Assembly: GCF_003269425.1 (NCBI RefSeq)
Contig: NZ_CP030104.1
Span: forward strand, 2,661,501 to 2,725,500
Source: Flagellimonas maritima
GTDB taxonomy: Bacteria; Bacteroidota; Bacteroidia; Flavobacteriales; Flavobacteriaceae
Reading direction: 5' to 3'
DNA length: 64,000 bases
Positions 27,964-37,528 of the stretch are shown one piece after another. Under the pieces are notes generated by a model, which did no database searches, was not told where the DNA came from, and saw only the letters and a program-made list of their open reading frames with translations. A program made the translations under genes and the position numbers. The number at the start of each line of letters is the position of its first letter. The first letter of the stretch is position 1.

Positions 27964-29910
27964 TTATTCAGTTATTTCAGTCTCTAATTCTTCTTTCTCA
28001 AAAGGCCTTCTACCAAAAATCTTCTCAAGATCATCCTTAAAGATGACTTCTTTCTCCAACAATCTATCTGCTAGTTCAGTAAGTTTGTCCTTATTGTCTG
28101 CCAGTAATTTTATAGCGCGCTGGTATTGTTCCTCTATCATTTTTGATATTTCCAAATCTATCTTTTGGGCGGTTTCTTCGCTATAGGGTTTGGTAAAACC
28201 ATATTCATTGTTTCCAGAAGAATCGTAATATGTAATATTGCCAAGTTTATCGTTGAGTCCGTAAATCGTTACCATGGCTCGTGCTTGCTTGGTAACTTTT
28301 TCCAGATCGCTAAGAGCACCTGTAGAGATTTTATCGAAGATTACCCGTTCGGCAGCTCTACCACCCATTGTGGCGCACATTTCATCCAACATTTGTTCTG
28401 GGCGGACTATTAAACGCTCTTCCGGTAAATACCAAGCAGCTCCCAGTGATTGTCCTCTGGGTACTATCGTCACCTTAACTAATGGTGCTGCGTGTTCCAA
28501 CATCCAACTTACAGTAGCATGACCTGCTTCATGATAAGCGATGGTTTTCTTTTCCTCTGGCGTAATAATTTTATTTTTCTTCTCAAGACCACCAACTATT
28601 CTATCCACGGCATCTAAAAAGTCTTGTTTGGTAACAGCCTTTTTTTCCTTTCGCGCAGCAATCAATGCAGCTTCATTACATACGTTGGCAATGTCTGCTC
28701 CCGAAAAACCTGGGGTTTGCTTTGCCAAAAATTCCATATCTAGGGTTTCGGCAGTTTTTATTGGGCGTAGATGTACTTCAAAAATTTCTTTTCTTTCTCT
28801 AATATCGGGCAAGTCCACATAAATTTGTCGATCAAAACGACCTGCACGCATTAATGCTTTATCCAATACATCTGCACGGTTTGTTGCTGCCAATACGATT
28901 ACATTGGTATTAGTGCCAAATCCATCCATTTCGGTCAACAATTGGTTCAGTGTATTTTCTCGCTCATCATTTGAACCTGTAAAGTTATTTTTTCCTCTTG
29001 CCCGACCAATGGCATCAATTTCATCGATGAAAATAATTGCCGGTGATTTATCTTTTGCTTGTTTAAAAAGGTCACGAACCCGTGAGGCACCAACGCCTAC
29101 GAACATTTCTACAAAATCCGAACCTGAAAGTGAGAAAAATGGAACCTTTGCCTCTCCCGCAACCGCCTTTGCCAACAACGTCTTACCTGTTCCCGGAGGT
29201 CCTACCAGTAAAGCACCTTTGGGTATTTTTCCACCCAAGGAAGTATATTTATCAGGATTTTTAAGAAATTCGACGATTTCCTCTACTTCTTCTTTTGCTC
29301 CTTCAAGCCCAGCAACATCCTTGAACGATGTCCTTGTATCCGTTTTTTCATCAAAAAGTTTTGCTTTGGATTTTCCAATATTGAAAATCTGGCCTCCAGC
29401 CCCGCCTCCAGCTCCTCCGGACATTCTTCGCATTAAATAGATCCAGATTCCTATAATCAAGGCAAAAGGCAACAATGAAAGCAGTAGTTCTCCCAAAACG
29501 TTGGATTCTGTATCAAAATCAACGATAGTATCAAGATTATTTTCCTTCTTGATGCTTTTAATTTCATCTTCAAAATTTTGAAGGTCTCCATAATCAAGAA
29601 CATACTGGGGAATTTTACCTGCTGAAAAATTGAAAGGTTTATCCGCAACATTTTTGTGGACATCCTTCTGAAGTGCCTCTTCCGTTAAAAATACCTTGGC
29701 CTGTCTGGTATTTGTAATTATCAAGATTTCAGAGATGTCCCCGTTCCTCAAATATTCTTGAAGCTCTGAAGTAGTTGTTTTCTCTGTACTGGAGAAACTG
29801 TTTCCACCAAAAAATTGGAAACCAATGATTAATGCGATTACTACGCCATAAATCCACCAAGAACTAAAACGAGGTTTTTTTGGGGTATTGGAATTGTTTT
29901 CTTTTGCCAT
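27964..29910 (-). CDS. ftsH: ATP-dependent zinc metalloprotease FtsH
   Basis: Membrane-anchored AAA+ protease degrading misfolded membrane proteins and regulatory proteins. The 648-residue chain has TM helices at about 17-35 and 141-160, a periplasmic domain between them, the Walker A GPPGTGKT (237-244), Walker B FIDEIDAIGR, the second-region-of-homology arginines near MRAGRFDRQI, and the zinc motif HEAGH (about 460) with EKVTKQARAM beyond. Start ATG 29910 is 4 nt after rsfS. It is followed by the LUD and phospholipid genes. Confidence 0.97.
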   Translation of the reverse strand: MAKENNSNTPKKPRFSSWWIYGVVIALIIGFQFFGGNSFSSTEKTTTSELQEYLRNGDISEILIITNTRQAKVFLTEEALQKDVHKNVADKPFNFSAGKIPQYVLDYGDLQNFEDEIKSIKKENNLDTIVDFDTESNVLGELLLSLLPFALIIGIWIYLMRRMSGGAGGGAGGQIFNIGKSKAKLFDEKTDTRTSFKDVAGLEGAKEEVEEIVEFLKNPDKYTSLGGKIPKGALLVGPPGTGKTLLAKAVAGEAKVPFFSLSGSDFVEMFVGVGASRVRDLFKQAKDKSPAIIFIDEIDAIGRARGKNNFTGSNDERENTLNQLLTEMDGFGTNTNVIVLAATNRADVLDKALMRAGRFDRQIYVDLPDIRERKEIFEVHLRPIKTAETLDMEFLAKQTPGFSGADIANVCNEAALIAARKEKKAVTKQDFLDAVDRIVGGLEKKNKIITPEEKKTIAYHEAGHATVSWMLEHAAPLVKVTIVPRGQSLGAAWYLPEERLIVRPEQMLDEMCATMGGRAAERVIFDKISTGALSDLEKVTKQARAMVTIYGLNDKLGNITYYDSSGNNEYGFTKPYSEETAQKIDLEISKMIEEQYQRAIKLLADNKDKLTELADRLLEKEVIFKDDLEKIFGRRPFEKEELETEITE

Positions 29911-29914
29911 TTTT

Positions 29915-30292
29915 TTAAGAATTGTAGCTGCTCTCCACCATGGTCACTTTGGCATCACCCCAAAGTCCTTCTATGTCGTAGAATTCCCTAATATGTTTTT
30001 GAAATACATGAACTACTACGTTGACATAGTCCATTAAGACCCATTCAGCATTTTCAGAACCTTCAACATGCCAAGGTTTATCTTTAATAGCCTTGCTGAC
30101 GGTCTTCTGAATGGATGAAACAATTGCGTTTACATGCGTATTGGAAGTACCATTGCAGATAATAAAGTAGTCACAGACCGTATTTTCAATTTCCCTAAGA
30201 TCAAGTAGATTTACATCAACTCCTTTAACTTCTTCTATCCCGTGTAAAATTAAGGTAATCAATTCATCTGCGCTCGCTTTCGTTTTCTGCAT
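29915..30292 (-). CDS. rsfS: ribosome silencing factor RsfS
   Basis: RsfS binds ribosomal protein uL14 and blocks subunit joining when nutrients are poor. The 125-residue protein has the family core DLREIENTVCDYFIICNG, a central HVEGSENAEWVLMDYVNVVVHVF and EFYDIEGLWGDA. It is the first gene of the rsfS-ftsH-LUD-cdsA-psd run and faces birA divergently across 81 nt. A TANNTTTG element lies about 20 nt upstream. Confidence 0.95.
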   Translation of the reverse strand: MQKTKASADELITLILHGIEEVKGVDVNLLDLREIENTVCDYFIICNGTSNTHVNAIVSSIQKTVSKAIKDKPWHVEGSENAEWVLMDYVNVVVHVFQKHIREFYDIEGLWGDAKVTMVESSYNS

Positions 30293-30311
30293 TCAAAAAT
30301 TTTAGATTCTA

Positions 30312-30319
30312 CAAAGTTA
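30312..30319 (-). promoter_or_regulatory. candidate -7 element of rsfS promoter (TAACTTTG)
   Basis: TAACTTTG on the minus strand matches TANNTTTG and lies 19 nt before the rsfS start, in the divergent gap to birA. No clear TTTG partner is visible upstream. Confidence 0.45.
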
Positions 30320-30373
30320 TATTTTTTTTGTTTTCTTAGCCCTAGATTTTAACATATCATTAGACAGACCATT

Positions 30374-31117
30374 TTGGACGAACTACCACAAATAATCAAA
30401 CTTGATGCCACGGACTCCACAAATCTTTACTTAAAACAGTTATTATTCTCCAATACCTTGAATGATTATACTGCTGTTGTGGCGAAGAAACAGGAGAAAG
30501 GTAGGGGGCAAATGGGTACTTCATGGCAGGCTGAGGAAGGTAAGAATCTGACTTTTAGCCTTTTAAAAAAATATAGTTCTATGCAGGTAAATCACCAGTT
30601 TGCGTTGAACATATGTGTTTCTTTGGCTGTTTATGATATCTTAAAAGAGCTCGCCATTCCCAATCTAATGGTAAAATGGCCCAACGACATTATGTCAGGT
30701 TCTTCAAAAATATGTGGTATTCTAATTGAAAATGTACTTAAAGGGCATACTATTCAAAGCTCAATTATAGGAATTGGGTTAAATGTTAATCAAACTTCTT
30801 ATGGGAATCTTGAAAAAGTGACCTCACTTAAATCTGCAAGCGGCCGGTTTTTTGATTTAGAGGAGCTGCTTCATAAAATCTTAAAAAAACTTCAATTCCA
30901 TTTATCCGATGTTGAAAATAAAACCGTAGCAGAACTATTGCCTTCTTACACAGAACTTCTTTTTAGAAAAGATAAGCCATCAACCTTTAAAAATTCTGAT
31001 GGGGAGTTATTTATGGGATTTATCCGTGGTATCTCACCGGAAGGTAAATTGGTTTTGGAGCTCGAGGACACTATTTTTAAATCCTTTGGATTAAAAGAAG
31101 TGTCCCTACTATACTAG
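30374..31117 (+). CDS. birA: biotin--[acetyl-CoA-carboxylase] ligase
   Basis: BirA activates biotin with ATP and attaches it to biotin-carboxyl-carrier proteins. This 247-residue form lacks the DNA-binding domain and is catalytic only. Motifs: LDATDSTNLYLKQL, KGRGQMGTSWQAEEGKNLTF (biotin loop), VKWPNDIM and KICGILIEN, then GIGLNVNQT. The start is TTG at 30374, two residues before family similarity begins; no ATG is in frame upstream. The end overlaps the SRPBCC gene by 4 nt (CTAG). Confidence 0.92.
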   Translation: MDELPQIIKLDATDSTNLYLKQLLFSNTLNDYTAVVAKKQEKGRGQMGTSWQAEEGKNLTFSLLKKYSSMQVNHQFALNICVSLAVYDILKELAIPNLMVKWPNDIMSGSSKICGILIENVLKGHTIQSSIIGIGLNVNQTSYGNLEKVTSLKSASGRFFDLEELLHKILKKLQFHLSDVENKTVAELLPSYTELLFRKDKPSTFKNSDGELFMGFIRGISPEGKLVLELEDTIFKSFGLKEVSLLY

Positions 31118-31509
31118 TCTATCTTGTGCAAATTGGATGAAAGGGTTTCCATAAAATTGGTAATGGGTGTTTTGATCATCATGGCCATCATCGCATTGAA
31201 CTTTCCCTCAAAACTTAATCCTACCTCGCTTTCAACATCGCTTATCGCTTCTATGTTAGCTGTTAACGTGAAAGGCAATTTATCGCTTGCTGCACCTAAA
31301 ATCACTTTGTGGTTAGGAAATTGTTCTTTTAATCTAAGAATTATTTCCGGCATTCCTTTAAGTGCAAATTTGAAAGTTTCTGCATCCAAAACTTCAAACT
31401 TATCTATGTTCTGAGGCATTAAGGTCTCAAAATTCTTGACATCGATCAAAAATTCAAAAACTTCTTTATTACTTTTAGCTATCTTCTTCTTGGGTGCTTC
31501 AATATACAT
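31114..31509 (-). CDS. SRPBCC/START-like family protein
   Basis: A 131-residue helix-grip (SRPBCC) protein, with a beta-rich fold forming a hydrophobic pocket: IAKSNKEVFEFLIDVKNFETLMP, FALKGMPEIILRLKEQFPN and the long C-terminal helix MIKTPITNFMETLSSNLH. The family binds lipids, cofactors or hydrophobic metabolites; no ligand can be named. It follows pyrE by 6 nt on the same strand and is likely co-transcribed with it, an association seen in related Flavobacteria. Confidence 0.75.
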   Translation of the reverse strand: MYIEAPKKKIAKSNKEVFEFLIDVKNFETLMPQNIDKFEVLDAETFKFALKGMPEIILRLKEQFPNHKVILGAASDKLPFTLTANIEAISDVESEVGLSFEGKFNAMMAMMIKTPITNFMETLSSNLHKID

Positions 31510-31515
31510 TCAATG

Positions 31516-32157
31516 TTAGTATTTCCATTGCTTCGGATTTGATTTCCACTGCAACAAGGTTTGTAGATGTGATTCTTTGATATAATTGGTCTCGGAAGCT
31601 TGTTCTATCAGGTAGTCATAGTCGGACAATGTATGTAATGCAACATTTTCCTGTTCAAAGTTTTTTGCTGCTGTATCAAATCCATAGGTGAAAATGGCTA
31701 TCATGCCTTTCACGTTCACTTTTTGGGATTTTAACGCTTTCACGGCATTTAAACTACTTTTGCCAGTACTGATCAGATCTTCGATGACCACTACATTCTG
31801 ATTCGCTTCCAAATATCCTTCAATTTGATTTTGTCTACCGTGGGATTTTGGTTCTGGCCTCACATATACAAAAGGAAGACCAAGTGCTTCTGCCACCAAT
31901 ATTCCAATTCCTATGGCTCCTGTTGCAACGCCCGCAATAACATCAGGTTTTCCATAGAGGGTTTCTACCTGTTTTGCCATTTCTCCACGAATATAGTTCC
32001 GTATCTCTGGATACGAAAGTAATATTCTATTGTCGCAATATATAGGAGATTTCCACCCAGAAGCCCACGTAAAAGGATTTTCTGGTTCCAACTTAATTGC
32101 ATTAATTTGCAACAGTAGTTCAGCAGTTTTCTTTGCAGTATCCTTGTTTAAAACCAT
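31516..32157 (-). CDS. pyrE: orotate phosphoribosyltransferase
   Basis: Adds ribose-5-phosphate from PRPP to orotate, giving OMP in pyrimidine synthesis. The 213-residue protein has FTWASGWKSPIYCDNR, VAGVATGAIGIG, FVYVRPEPKSHG and the PRPP motif VVVIEDLISTGKSS. I start at ATG 32157; an upstream start would extend 44 residues into the divergent NUDIX gene without family similarity. Only 7 nt separate its ATG from the NUDIX ATG on the other strand, so the promoters must overlap neighbouring coding DNA. Confidence 0.95.
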   Translation of the reverse strand: MVLNKDTAKKTAELLLQINAIKLEPENPFTWASGWKSPIYCDNRILLSYPEIRNYIRGEMAKQVETLYGKPDVIAGVATGAIGIGILVAEALGLPFVYVRPEPKSHGRQNQIEGYLEANQNVVVIEDLISTGKSSLNAVKALKSQKVNVKGMIAIFTYGFDTAAKNFEQENVALHTLSDYDYLIEQASETNYIKESHLQTLLQWKSNPKQWKY

Positions 32158-32164
32158 TGCGCAA

Positions 32165-32752
32165 ATGTATAAAGTTTTTGTTAATGAGTCTCCACTGATT
32201 TTAACAAACGAGCGACAAGATAATTCCAACGGAAATTTATTTTCATTAGACGGCGATTCCATGGTAATGGCCATAACTTCTTTAGCCAAGGGAAGACTTA
32301 AAAAAGCATATATCTATCATCCTGATGAAGAGAAACTCTTGGACATTTTCATGCATAAGATTCCCGTTGTCGTTGCCGGTGGAGGTTTTGTGACCAATAA
32401 AAAAGGAAAAGTACTTTTTATTTACAGGAACAATAAATGGGACTTGCCCAAGGGAAAGGTAGATAAGGGGGAGTCTATTGAAAATGCAGCAATGCGCGAG
32501 GTGGAAGAGGAAACAGGTGTAAAAAATTTACAAATCGATAAGTTTTTGCGTACCACCTATCACATTTTTAAGAGGAACGGTGAATACAGATTAAAACAGG
32601 TCCATTGGTTTGCCATGTCAACAGATTTTTCCGGAAAATTGAAAGGGCAAAAATCTGAAGGTATTGAAAAAGTGAAATGGAAGGGTCCAAGGAAAATAGA
32701 GAAAGCACTTAAGAATTCCTATTTTAATATAAAAGTGCTATTTGAAGATTAA
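32165..32752 (+). CDS. NUDIX hydrolase
   Basis: A 195-residue NUDIX protein with the complete Nudix box from GKVDKGESIENAAM to REVEEETGV (97-119), which holds the catalytic Glu residues. The N-terminal 65 residues form a separate, family-specific domain, and the core begins VVVAGGGFVTNKKGKVLFI. The DLPKGK and HIFKRNGEYRLKQVHWF patterns resemble diphosphoinositol- or dinucleotide-type hydrolases; the substrate is not certain. I choose ATG 32165 over an upstream start at 32030 because the upstream part is antisense to pyrE. It ends one base before the convergent M14 gene. Confidence 0.88.
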   Translation: MYKVFVNESPLILTNERQDNSNGNLFSLDGDSMVMAITSLAKGRLKKAYIYHPDEEKLLDIFMHKIPVVVAGGGFVTNKKGKVLFIYRNNKWDLPKGKVDKGESIENAAMREVEEETGVKNLQIDKFLRTTYHIFKRNGEYRLKQVHWFAMSTDFSGKLKGQKSEGIEKVKWKGPRKIEKALKNSYFNIKVLFED

Positions 32753-32753
32753 G

Positions 32754-34529
32754 TTAATCCCTGGTTAGAATCTTGGAACTTTCACTATTTTTTATAATAC
32801 GGTATACGGGATATGACATATAGGATTCTTCCAAATTTTCCGATCGCTCATAAATCCAATCCAATTGTGCATACCAATCTTCTGAAAATTCATTATCCAA
32901 CTCTTTTTTCATCAAAAAAGTACTGCGCAGAGTTGAGTCCTTTTTTAGGAGTTCCAGTGCTATCTCCTCAAAAACGTAAGGGGAGAAGTCTTCTTTTCGT
33001 TGTAGGACCGTATCAAAAAAATTCCAATTAAAAAAAGAATCGGGAGCCTGTGGTTCAAGTGTTTCCAGAATATACCTTATTCCGGGCTGGTCTGTTGGAA
33101 CCACCAAATCACCCGAATTAAATTGAACATTTTTGATATTTTTTTCCACTTCGGTATCAAAATGGAAATAGTGACCTTCATAGGGTGTTTTTCTTGTATT
33201 GTAGTTAAGTATTTTGTACGATTCGACATTGAGGACCGTATCTTCTTCAATATCAAAATATTGAATGTTGTTTGCCCGTAGTCTTTCCATAATACGATGC
33301 CATCCTTTTCTTATTATGTAGGCCGCTGGAACTTTAACCGTATCGGCTGGATTATAATAATCGTAGTAATCAGTTTTTTTTGTAAAGGGCTTATCATGAT
33401 TGTACTTTATCCTAGGTAAATCTGTTACATCACTTATCATAAGTTCAGCTTCAAATCCTTTAAAATCAAGGGTCGAAGTCCTTGTTGTATCCAACTCCCA
33501 GTTTAAGTGGTATTCTAAAAGTTGGCGGTTGTCATCCATAGCCTCTTTTCGTATGGATTTTATATTGTCATGATCTGCTTCTGCAACGGATATTACGCTG
33601 TGCATTAATTGATAGGTGCCTTTTACCCTTTGTTCATAGGTTTTTAACATATGTGTCTCTACCATCAAACCAAGTGTGTTCCAAAGTGTAGTGTAGCCTG
33701 TAGAGTACCGCGGATAGTCCATGAATTGGCTGAATCCCATCTCTGGCGGTCTGTTAAAAACATTGATATAGGGAGTGATGTCCCAATTTTTTTCTTTCAG
33801 TGAGCTTTCTATTTTTGGCATAAAATCCTCACGTAGGTATGTGCCAAGTTTTCCACCCAATTTGTTATGTTGTGTAAATAAATGTGTCAATATATATTGA
33901 TAATCGGCACCATTACTTACATGGTTATCTATAAATATATCCGGTTTTACTAAATGGAAAATTTTTGTAAAAGTTTCTGCGTTTTTAGTATCCATTTTAA
34001 TAAAATCCCGATTTAGGTCATAATTTTGGGCATTACCCCTAAAACCATATTCCAAAGGACCATTCTGATTGGCCCTTGTTGTAGAATTTCTTTTCAAAGC
34101 TCCCCCAATATTATATATGGGAATCGTGACCAAAACCGTTTTGCTTGGAAGTGGAAGGTTCCCAATTGCTAAATCCCTATAAAGGAGCATGGTTGCATCG
34201 ATGCCGTCACTTTCCCCAGGATGTATGCCATTGTTTATGAGAACTATTATTTTATCTTCTCTTAAATTTTCAAAATTGAAATCCCCTTCTGGATTGAAGG
34301 TGACCACATGAAGCGGATAGCCGCTATCAGTTTCTCCAATGGTCTGGATATTGATTTCCGGAAAATCCTTTGCAAGTTGAATATAGAAAGAAATAGTTTC
34401 CTCGTAAGTGGCGGTTTCCTTTGTTTCGGAGGCTTCGTATATTGTGAGATACGATGCTTCTTTACCCTCTACTTTAGTTTCGCAAGAGATGCAAAATATG
34501 AACGATATCAGTATAAAGAAGTATTTCAA
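32754..34529 (-). CDS. M14-family zinc carboxypeptidase lipoprotein
   Basis: A 591-residue secreted zinc carboxypeptidase. It opens with a lipoprotein signal (KYFFILISFIFCISC, lipid Cys16) if translation starts at TTG 34529, which I prefer to the TTG at 34589 since the extra 20 residues spoil the signal peptide. Metal ligands are visible as HPGES (His and Glu) and the later His in FIDNHVSNG; catalytic Glu in LMVETHML. The C-terminal 250 residues form an additional domain of unknown role. It probably trims peptides at the periplasmic or outer surface. Confidence 0.82.
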   Translation of the reverse strand: MKYFFILISFIFCISCETKVEGKEASYLTIYEASETKETATYEETISFYIQLAKDFPEINIQTIGETDSGYPLHVVTFNPEGDFNFENLREDKIIVLINNGIHPGESDGIDATMLLYRDLAIGNLPLPSKTVLVTIPIYNIGGALKRNSTTRANQNGPLEYGFRGNAQNYDLNRDFIKMDTKNAETFTKIFHLVKPDIFIDNHVSNGADYQYILTHLFTQHNKLGGKLGTYLREDFMPKIESSLKEKNWDITPYINVFNRPPEMGFSQFMDYPRYSTGYTTLWNTLGLMVETHMLKTYEQRVKGTYQLMHSVISVAEADHDNIKSIRKEAMDDNRQLLEYHLNWELDTTRTSTLDFKGFEAELMISDVTDLPRIKYNHDKPFTKKTDYYDYYNPADTVKVPAAYIIRKGWHRIMERLRANNIQYFDIEEDTVLNVESYKILNYNTRKTPYEGHYFHFDTEVEKNIKNVQFNSGDLVVPTDQPGIRYILETLEPQAPDSFFNWNFFDTVLQRKEDFSPYVFEEIALELLKKDSTLRSTFLMKKELDNEFSEDWYAQLDWIYERSENLEESYMSYPVYRIIKNSESSKILTRD

Positions 34530-34598
34530 GGTTGGGAAATAGGTTAAATGGAGCGAAAGAATTTTTCTTTCACGTTTTAAAAGTAGCAAATAATATAT

Positions 34599-35012
34599 TT
34601 ACGAAGCTAGATTTATCCTCTCCAAATCAGTTCCATCTATTTTATAGAGCGGTTTATTTTTATAGCTTATGTAATGTAGACATTTCAGTCTATAGCTGTT
34701 CCATTTTTGATAATCTAGAGGGTCTATTGAAGAAGTAATAACATTTATAATAATTTTTTCTTCAAGTTTTAATGATACAAATTCCTCCAAAAACTCCCAT
34801 CCATCCATAATGGGCATATTAATGTCAAGAAAGATGACCTCAGGTAAAATGCTACCTTTATCAATACGCTTTTTTAAATCGTCCAAGGCAAGCTTTCCAT
34901 TTTTGAATGTATTGATATCCTTACATATCACTATAGACTTCAGCATTTTTTTAATACCGAAGACGGTAATGGGATCGTCATCAACTATATATATACAATC
35001 AATCTTCTTCAT
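34599..35012 (-). CDS. single-domain response regulator
   Basis: A 137-residue receiver domain with no output domain. Acidic pocket DDD (11-13), phosphoacceptor Asp63 in IFLDINMPIMDG, then ITSSID and a Lys near KNKPL. It starts 14 nt before the end of the sensor kinase gene, so it is the obvious partner of that kinase. In Flavobacteria such stand-alone regulators of the same type pass phosphate or bind other proteins; the downstream target is not here. Confidence 0.88.
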   Translation of the reverse strand: MKKIDCIYIVDDDPITVFGIKKMLKSIVICKDINTFKNGKLALDDLKKRIDKGSILPEVIFLDINMPIMDGWEFLEEFVSLKLEEKIIINVITSSIDPLDYQKWNSYRLKCLHYISYKNKPLYKIDGTDLERINLAS

Positions 35013-36840
35013 TGAAATAAACACTAAAGGTGCTCCCCGTTCCTAATTTGCTATTTACCGTTATTCTTCCGTTCATGGCCTCAATTTGGTTTTTTATAAT
35101 ATAAAGCCCCAAGCCTTTTGCATCTTTATTGTTATGAAAGGTTTTATACATACCAAAAATTTTCTCCCCATGTTTCTTTAGATCGATGCCAAGCCCATTA
35201 TCGGTAACGGTTAAAATTATATGTCCACCTTGTTTTTTTGCACTTAGCTTTATGTTGGGATTCCTATTTGGGTCTTTATATTTTACAGCATTGTTGATCA
35301 GGTTTAGAATAATGCTTTCTAGGTAGGCAGGTACACAAAGTACATTGATGTCTTTTGGTACCTTGTTGATGAATTTTACTTTATTCTTTTTGAAAAAGGC
35401 AGATAGGCCGTGTTGCACCTTTACGATACTGTTGTTAAGATTCAAGGATTTTTTGTCTATGTTGACATTTGTATTGATATCCACTACCTCATTTAGGTCT
35501 TCAAGTGTTCCCAAGAGATTGTCTGAAGCATTTGACAGCATTTTTAAGATACGTTCTTTCTCTTTTTCATTGTGCTCTTCGTTAAGAAAATCAAGTAACA
35601 TTGAAAAATTGGCCGAATGCGATCTTAGATTATGAGAAACAATATGTGCAAAATTGACAAGCTTTTTATTTTGTATGGCCGTTACATTTATCAAATCCCG
35701 TAACTTATCCTCTTTCTTTTTAATATTTGTTATATCCATACTCATGCCTATGAGTCCGTAGGCATTGCCCTGCAAATTTAAAAGTGGGATTTTAGAGGTC
35801 AAAAAGTTAGTTACGGTACCATCTTTCTTTATCCCAATGGTTTCTTTTTTCAAGATCGGTTTTAGGGTTCTCATTACCTCTAAATCTTCATCTCTTGATA
35901 TTTGTGCCGTTTTTTTATCGTAGAGGTCAAAATCGGTTTTTCCAATAAGTTTACTTTTACTTAAGCCCAGATAATCACTTTCTGCTTTATTGACTAATAT
36001 TTTTTTAGAGTCCTTATCTTTTATAAAAACGTTTATGGGAAGATTGTCAATCAATGTGGTTAAAAGTTGTTCACTTTCTTTGGTTTTCGTTTCTGCCAAT
36101 ACTTGGTCATGTATATCTTGAAAAGTTCCAAAAACCTTCACAATCTTTCCGTTTTTCCACATAGCTTTTCCACCAGCAGCAATCCACCTTTCGTTGCCCT
36201 TGGCAGTTATGATCACCAAACGTTCATTAAAAGGTGTTCCATCCTCAAGTGCCTTATGAAAAAGCATAGATATTTTATTCCTACTATAACCATGTTTGTA
36301 AAAGTCTATACCCTCATTAACAAAAGGTTCAAAATCAGCAGCTACTTCATGAATTTCCTTTGTTACCTCGCACCATGAAAGTCTTTCGGAACCAATGGTA
36401 TATTCCCAGCTTCCTACTTTCGCGACTTCGGATTTTGCTTTTAATAGCGTGGTAATTCTCTCCAACTCAACTTCTTTTTCAACAATATCACTTATATTCT
36501 CGGTCTGGATGATAGTTCCTATAATATTCTCTTTTTCATCAAACCAAGGAGTTAAAGAACTTTCATACCATTCTTCAGACTGACCTTTGATCATTTTGTG
36601 CCGTATGGTTTGAGTTCCATTCTCTAAAAAACATTTTTTAAGAGGTTTACCGCACTGACTCTCATGTCCATCGAAAAAATCAAAAATCTTATTTTTAGCT
36701 GTATGCCTTGAATTCTTGCCAAAAATTGAAAGCCAAGAATCGGAAAAATCAATTAAAATATAGTTTGTATCTACTACCGCAGTTGCTTTGGGAAGCTGTT
36801 TAAGAAGATAATTACTATGAATTTTTTCAATTGTTTTCAA
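34999..36840 (-). CDS. cytoplasmic PAS-domain sensor histidine kinase
   Basis: A 613-residue kinase without membrane helices. It contains three PAS domains (about 15-120, 135-248 and 260-375), the last two with the typical MSMDIT/FQDIH ends; the HisKA-like helix with His403 (HIVSHNLRSHSANF) and an ATPase domain with NLINNAVKYKD, DNGLGID and KGLGLYI. The start is TTG at 36840; no ATG is in frame before the first PAS domain. It overlaps the response regulator by 14 nt and forms a two-component pair. PAS ligands (light, redox, small molecules) cannot be inferred. Confidence 0.88.
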   Translation of the reverse strand: MKTIEKIHSNYLLKQLPKATAVVDTNYILIDFSDSWLSIFGKNSRHTAKNKIFDFFDGHESQCGKPLKKCFLENGTQTIRHKMIKGQSEEWYESSLTPWFDEKENIIGTIIQTENISDIVEKEVELERITTLLKAKSEVAKVGSWEYTIGSERLSWCEVTKEIHEVAADFEPFVNEGIDFYKHGYSRNKISMLFHKALEDGTPFNERLVIITAKGNERWIAAGGKAMWKNGKIVKVFGTFQDIHDQVLAETKTKESEQLLTTLIDNLPINVFIKDKDSKKILVNKAESDYLGLSKSKLIGKTDFDLYDKKTAQISRDEDLEVMRTLKPILKKETIGIKKDGTVTNFLTSKIPLLNLQGNAYGLIGMSMDITNIKKKEDKLRDLINVTAIQNKKLVNFAHIVSHNLRSHSANFSMLLDFLNEEHNEKEKERILKMLSNASDNLLGTLEDLNEVVDINTNVNIDKKSLNLNNSIVKVQHGLSAFFKKNKVKFINKVPKDINVLCVPAYLESIILNLINNAVKYKDPNRNPNIKLSAKKQGGHIILTVTDNGLGIDLKKHGEKIFGMYKTFHNNKDAKGLGLYIIKNQIEAMNGRITVNSKLGTGSTFSVYFNEED

Positions 36841-37024
36841 ATTGTAGAGTTAGATTAGGGATTATAGTATATAAGAATTTTCATACTAAAATATGAGTAT
36901 TGGCTTTCTAACCTCATTTATTGTTGTGAACAGGGCAAAATCTGTTGTTTCTAAAGAAAAAAGTGGAAGTCTACATTCCAATTGGTGCGCTTGAAAAACA
37001 ATTTTTTAAAAAAGACAGTAAACT

Positions 37025-37495
37025 TTAATTGGGCAATTCCGGATTTACAATAACCGTTTTTGGCACAAGACCTGTATAATCCCCCCCATTCCTTATAACA
37101 TCCCTAACAATAGAAGAACTGATATATGACTTGCCCGAAGATGTCAGTAAAAAAACTGTTTCTATTTCTGAAAGTTTTCTATTGGTATGTGCAATAGCTT
37201 TCTCAAACTCAAAATCACCGGGATTTCTAAGCCCACGTAGAATAAAATCAGCACCCACTTTTTTACAAAAGTCAACAGTGAGACCTTCATAGGTTACAAC
37301 TTTTACCTTAGGCTGTTCCCTGAACGCTTCCTCAATGAATTTGGTCCGTTGCTCAAGAGAAAACATATAGTTTTTCTCGGCGTTTATTCCAATTGCGATA
37401 AGCAGTTCATCGAATAACGTAATTCCTCTCAAAATAATATCATAATGTCCCAAAGTAAGTGGGTCAAATGAACCAGGGAAAACGGCACGCCTCAT
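37025..37495 (-). CDS. coaD: phosphopantetheine adenylyltransferase
   Basis: Forms dephospho-CoA from 4'-phosphopantetheine and ATP. The 156-residue enzyme shows FPGSFDPLTLGHYDII with the T/HXGH-type nucleotide motif, RGLRNPGDFEFE and YISSSIVRDV. It follows ddl by 33 nt on the minus strand. The coaD, ddl, PASTA, rluD cluster is a conserved arrangement in this group. Confidence 0.96.
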   Translation of the reverse strand: MRRAVFPGSFDPLTLGHYDIILRGITLFDELLIAIGINAEKNYMFSLEQRTKFIEEAFREQPKVKVVTYEGLTVDFCKKVGADFILRGLRNPGDFEFEKAIAHTNRKLSEIETVFLLTSSGKSYISSSIVRDVIRNGGDYTGLVPKTVIVNPELPN

Positions 37496-37528
37496 AATTG
37501 GAAAGTTTTTCTTAAAAATACAGTTTTT

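Noticed and set aside
32030..32164. Longer NUDIX protein beginning at 32030
   Set aside because: The extra 45 residues are antisense to pyrE and have no similarity; ATG 32165 fits.
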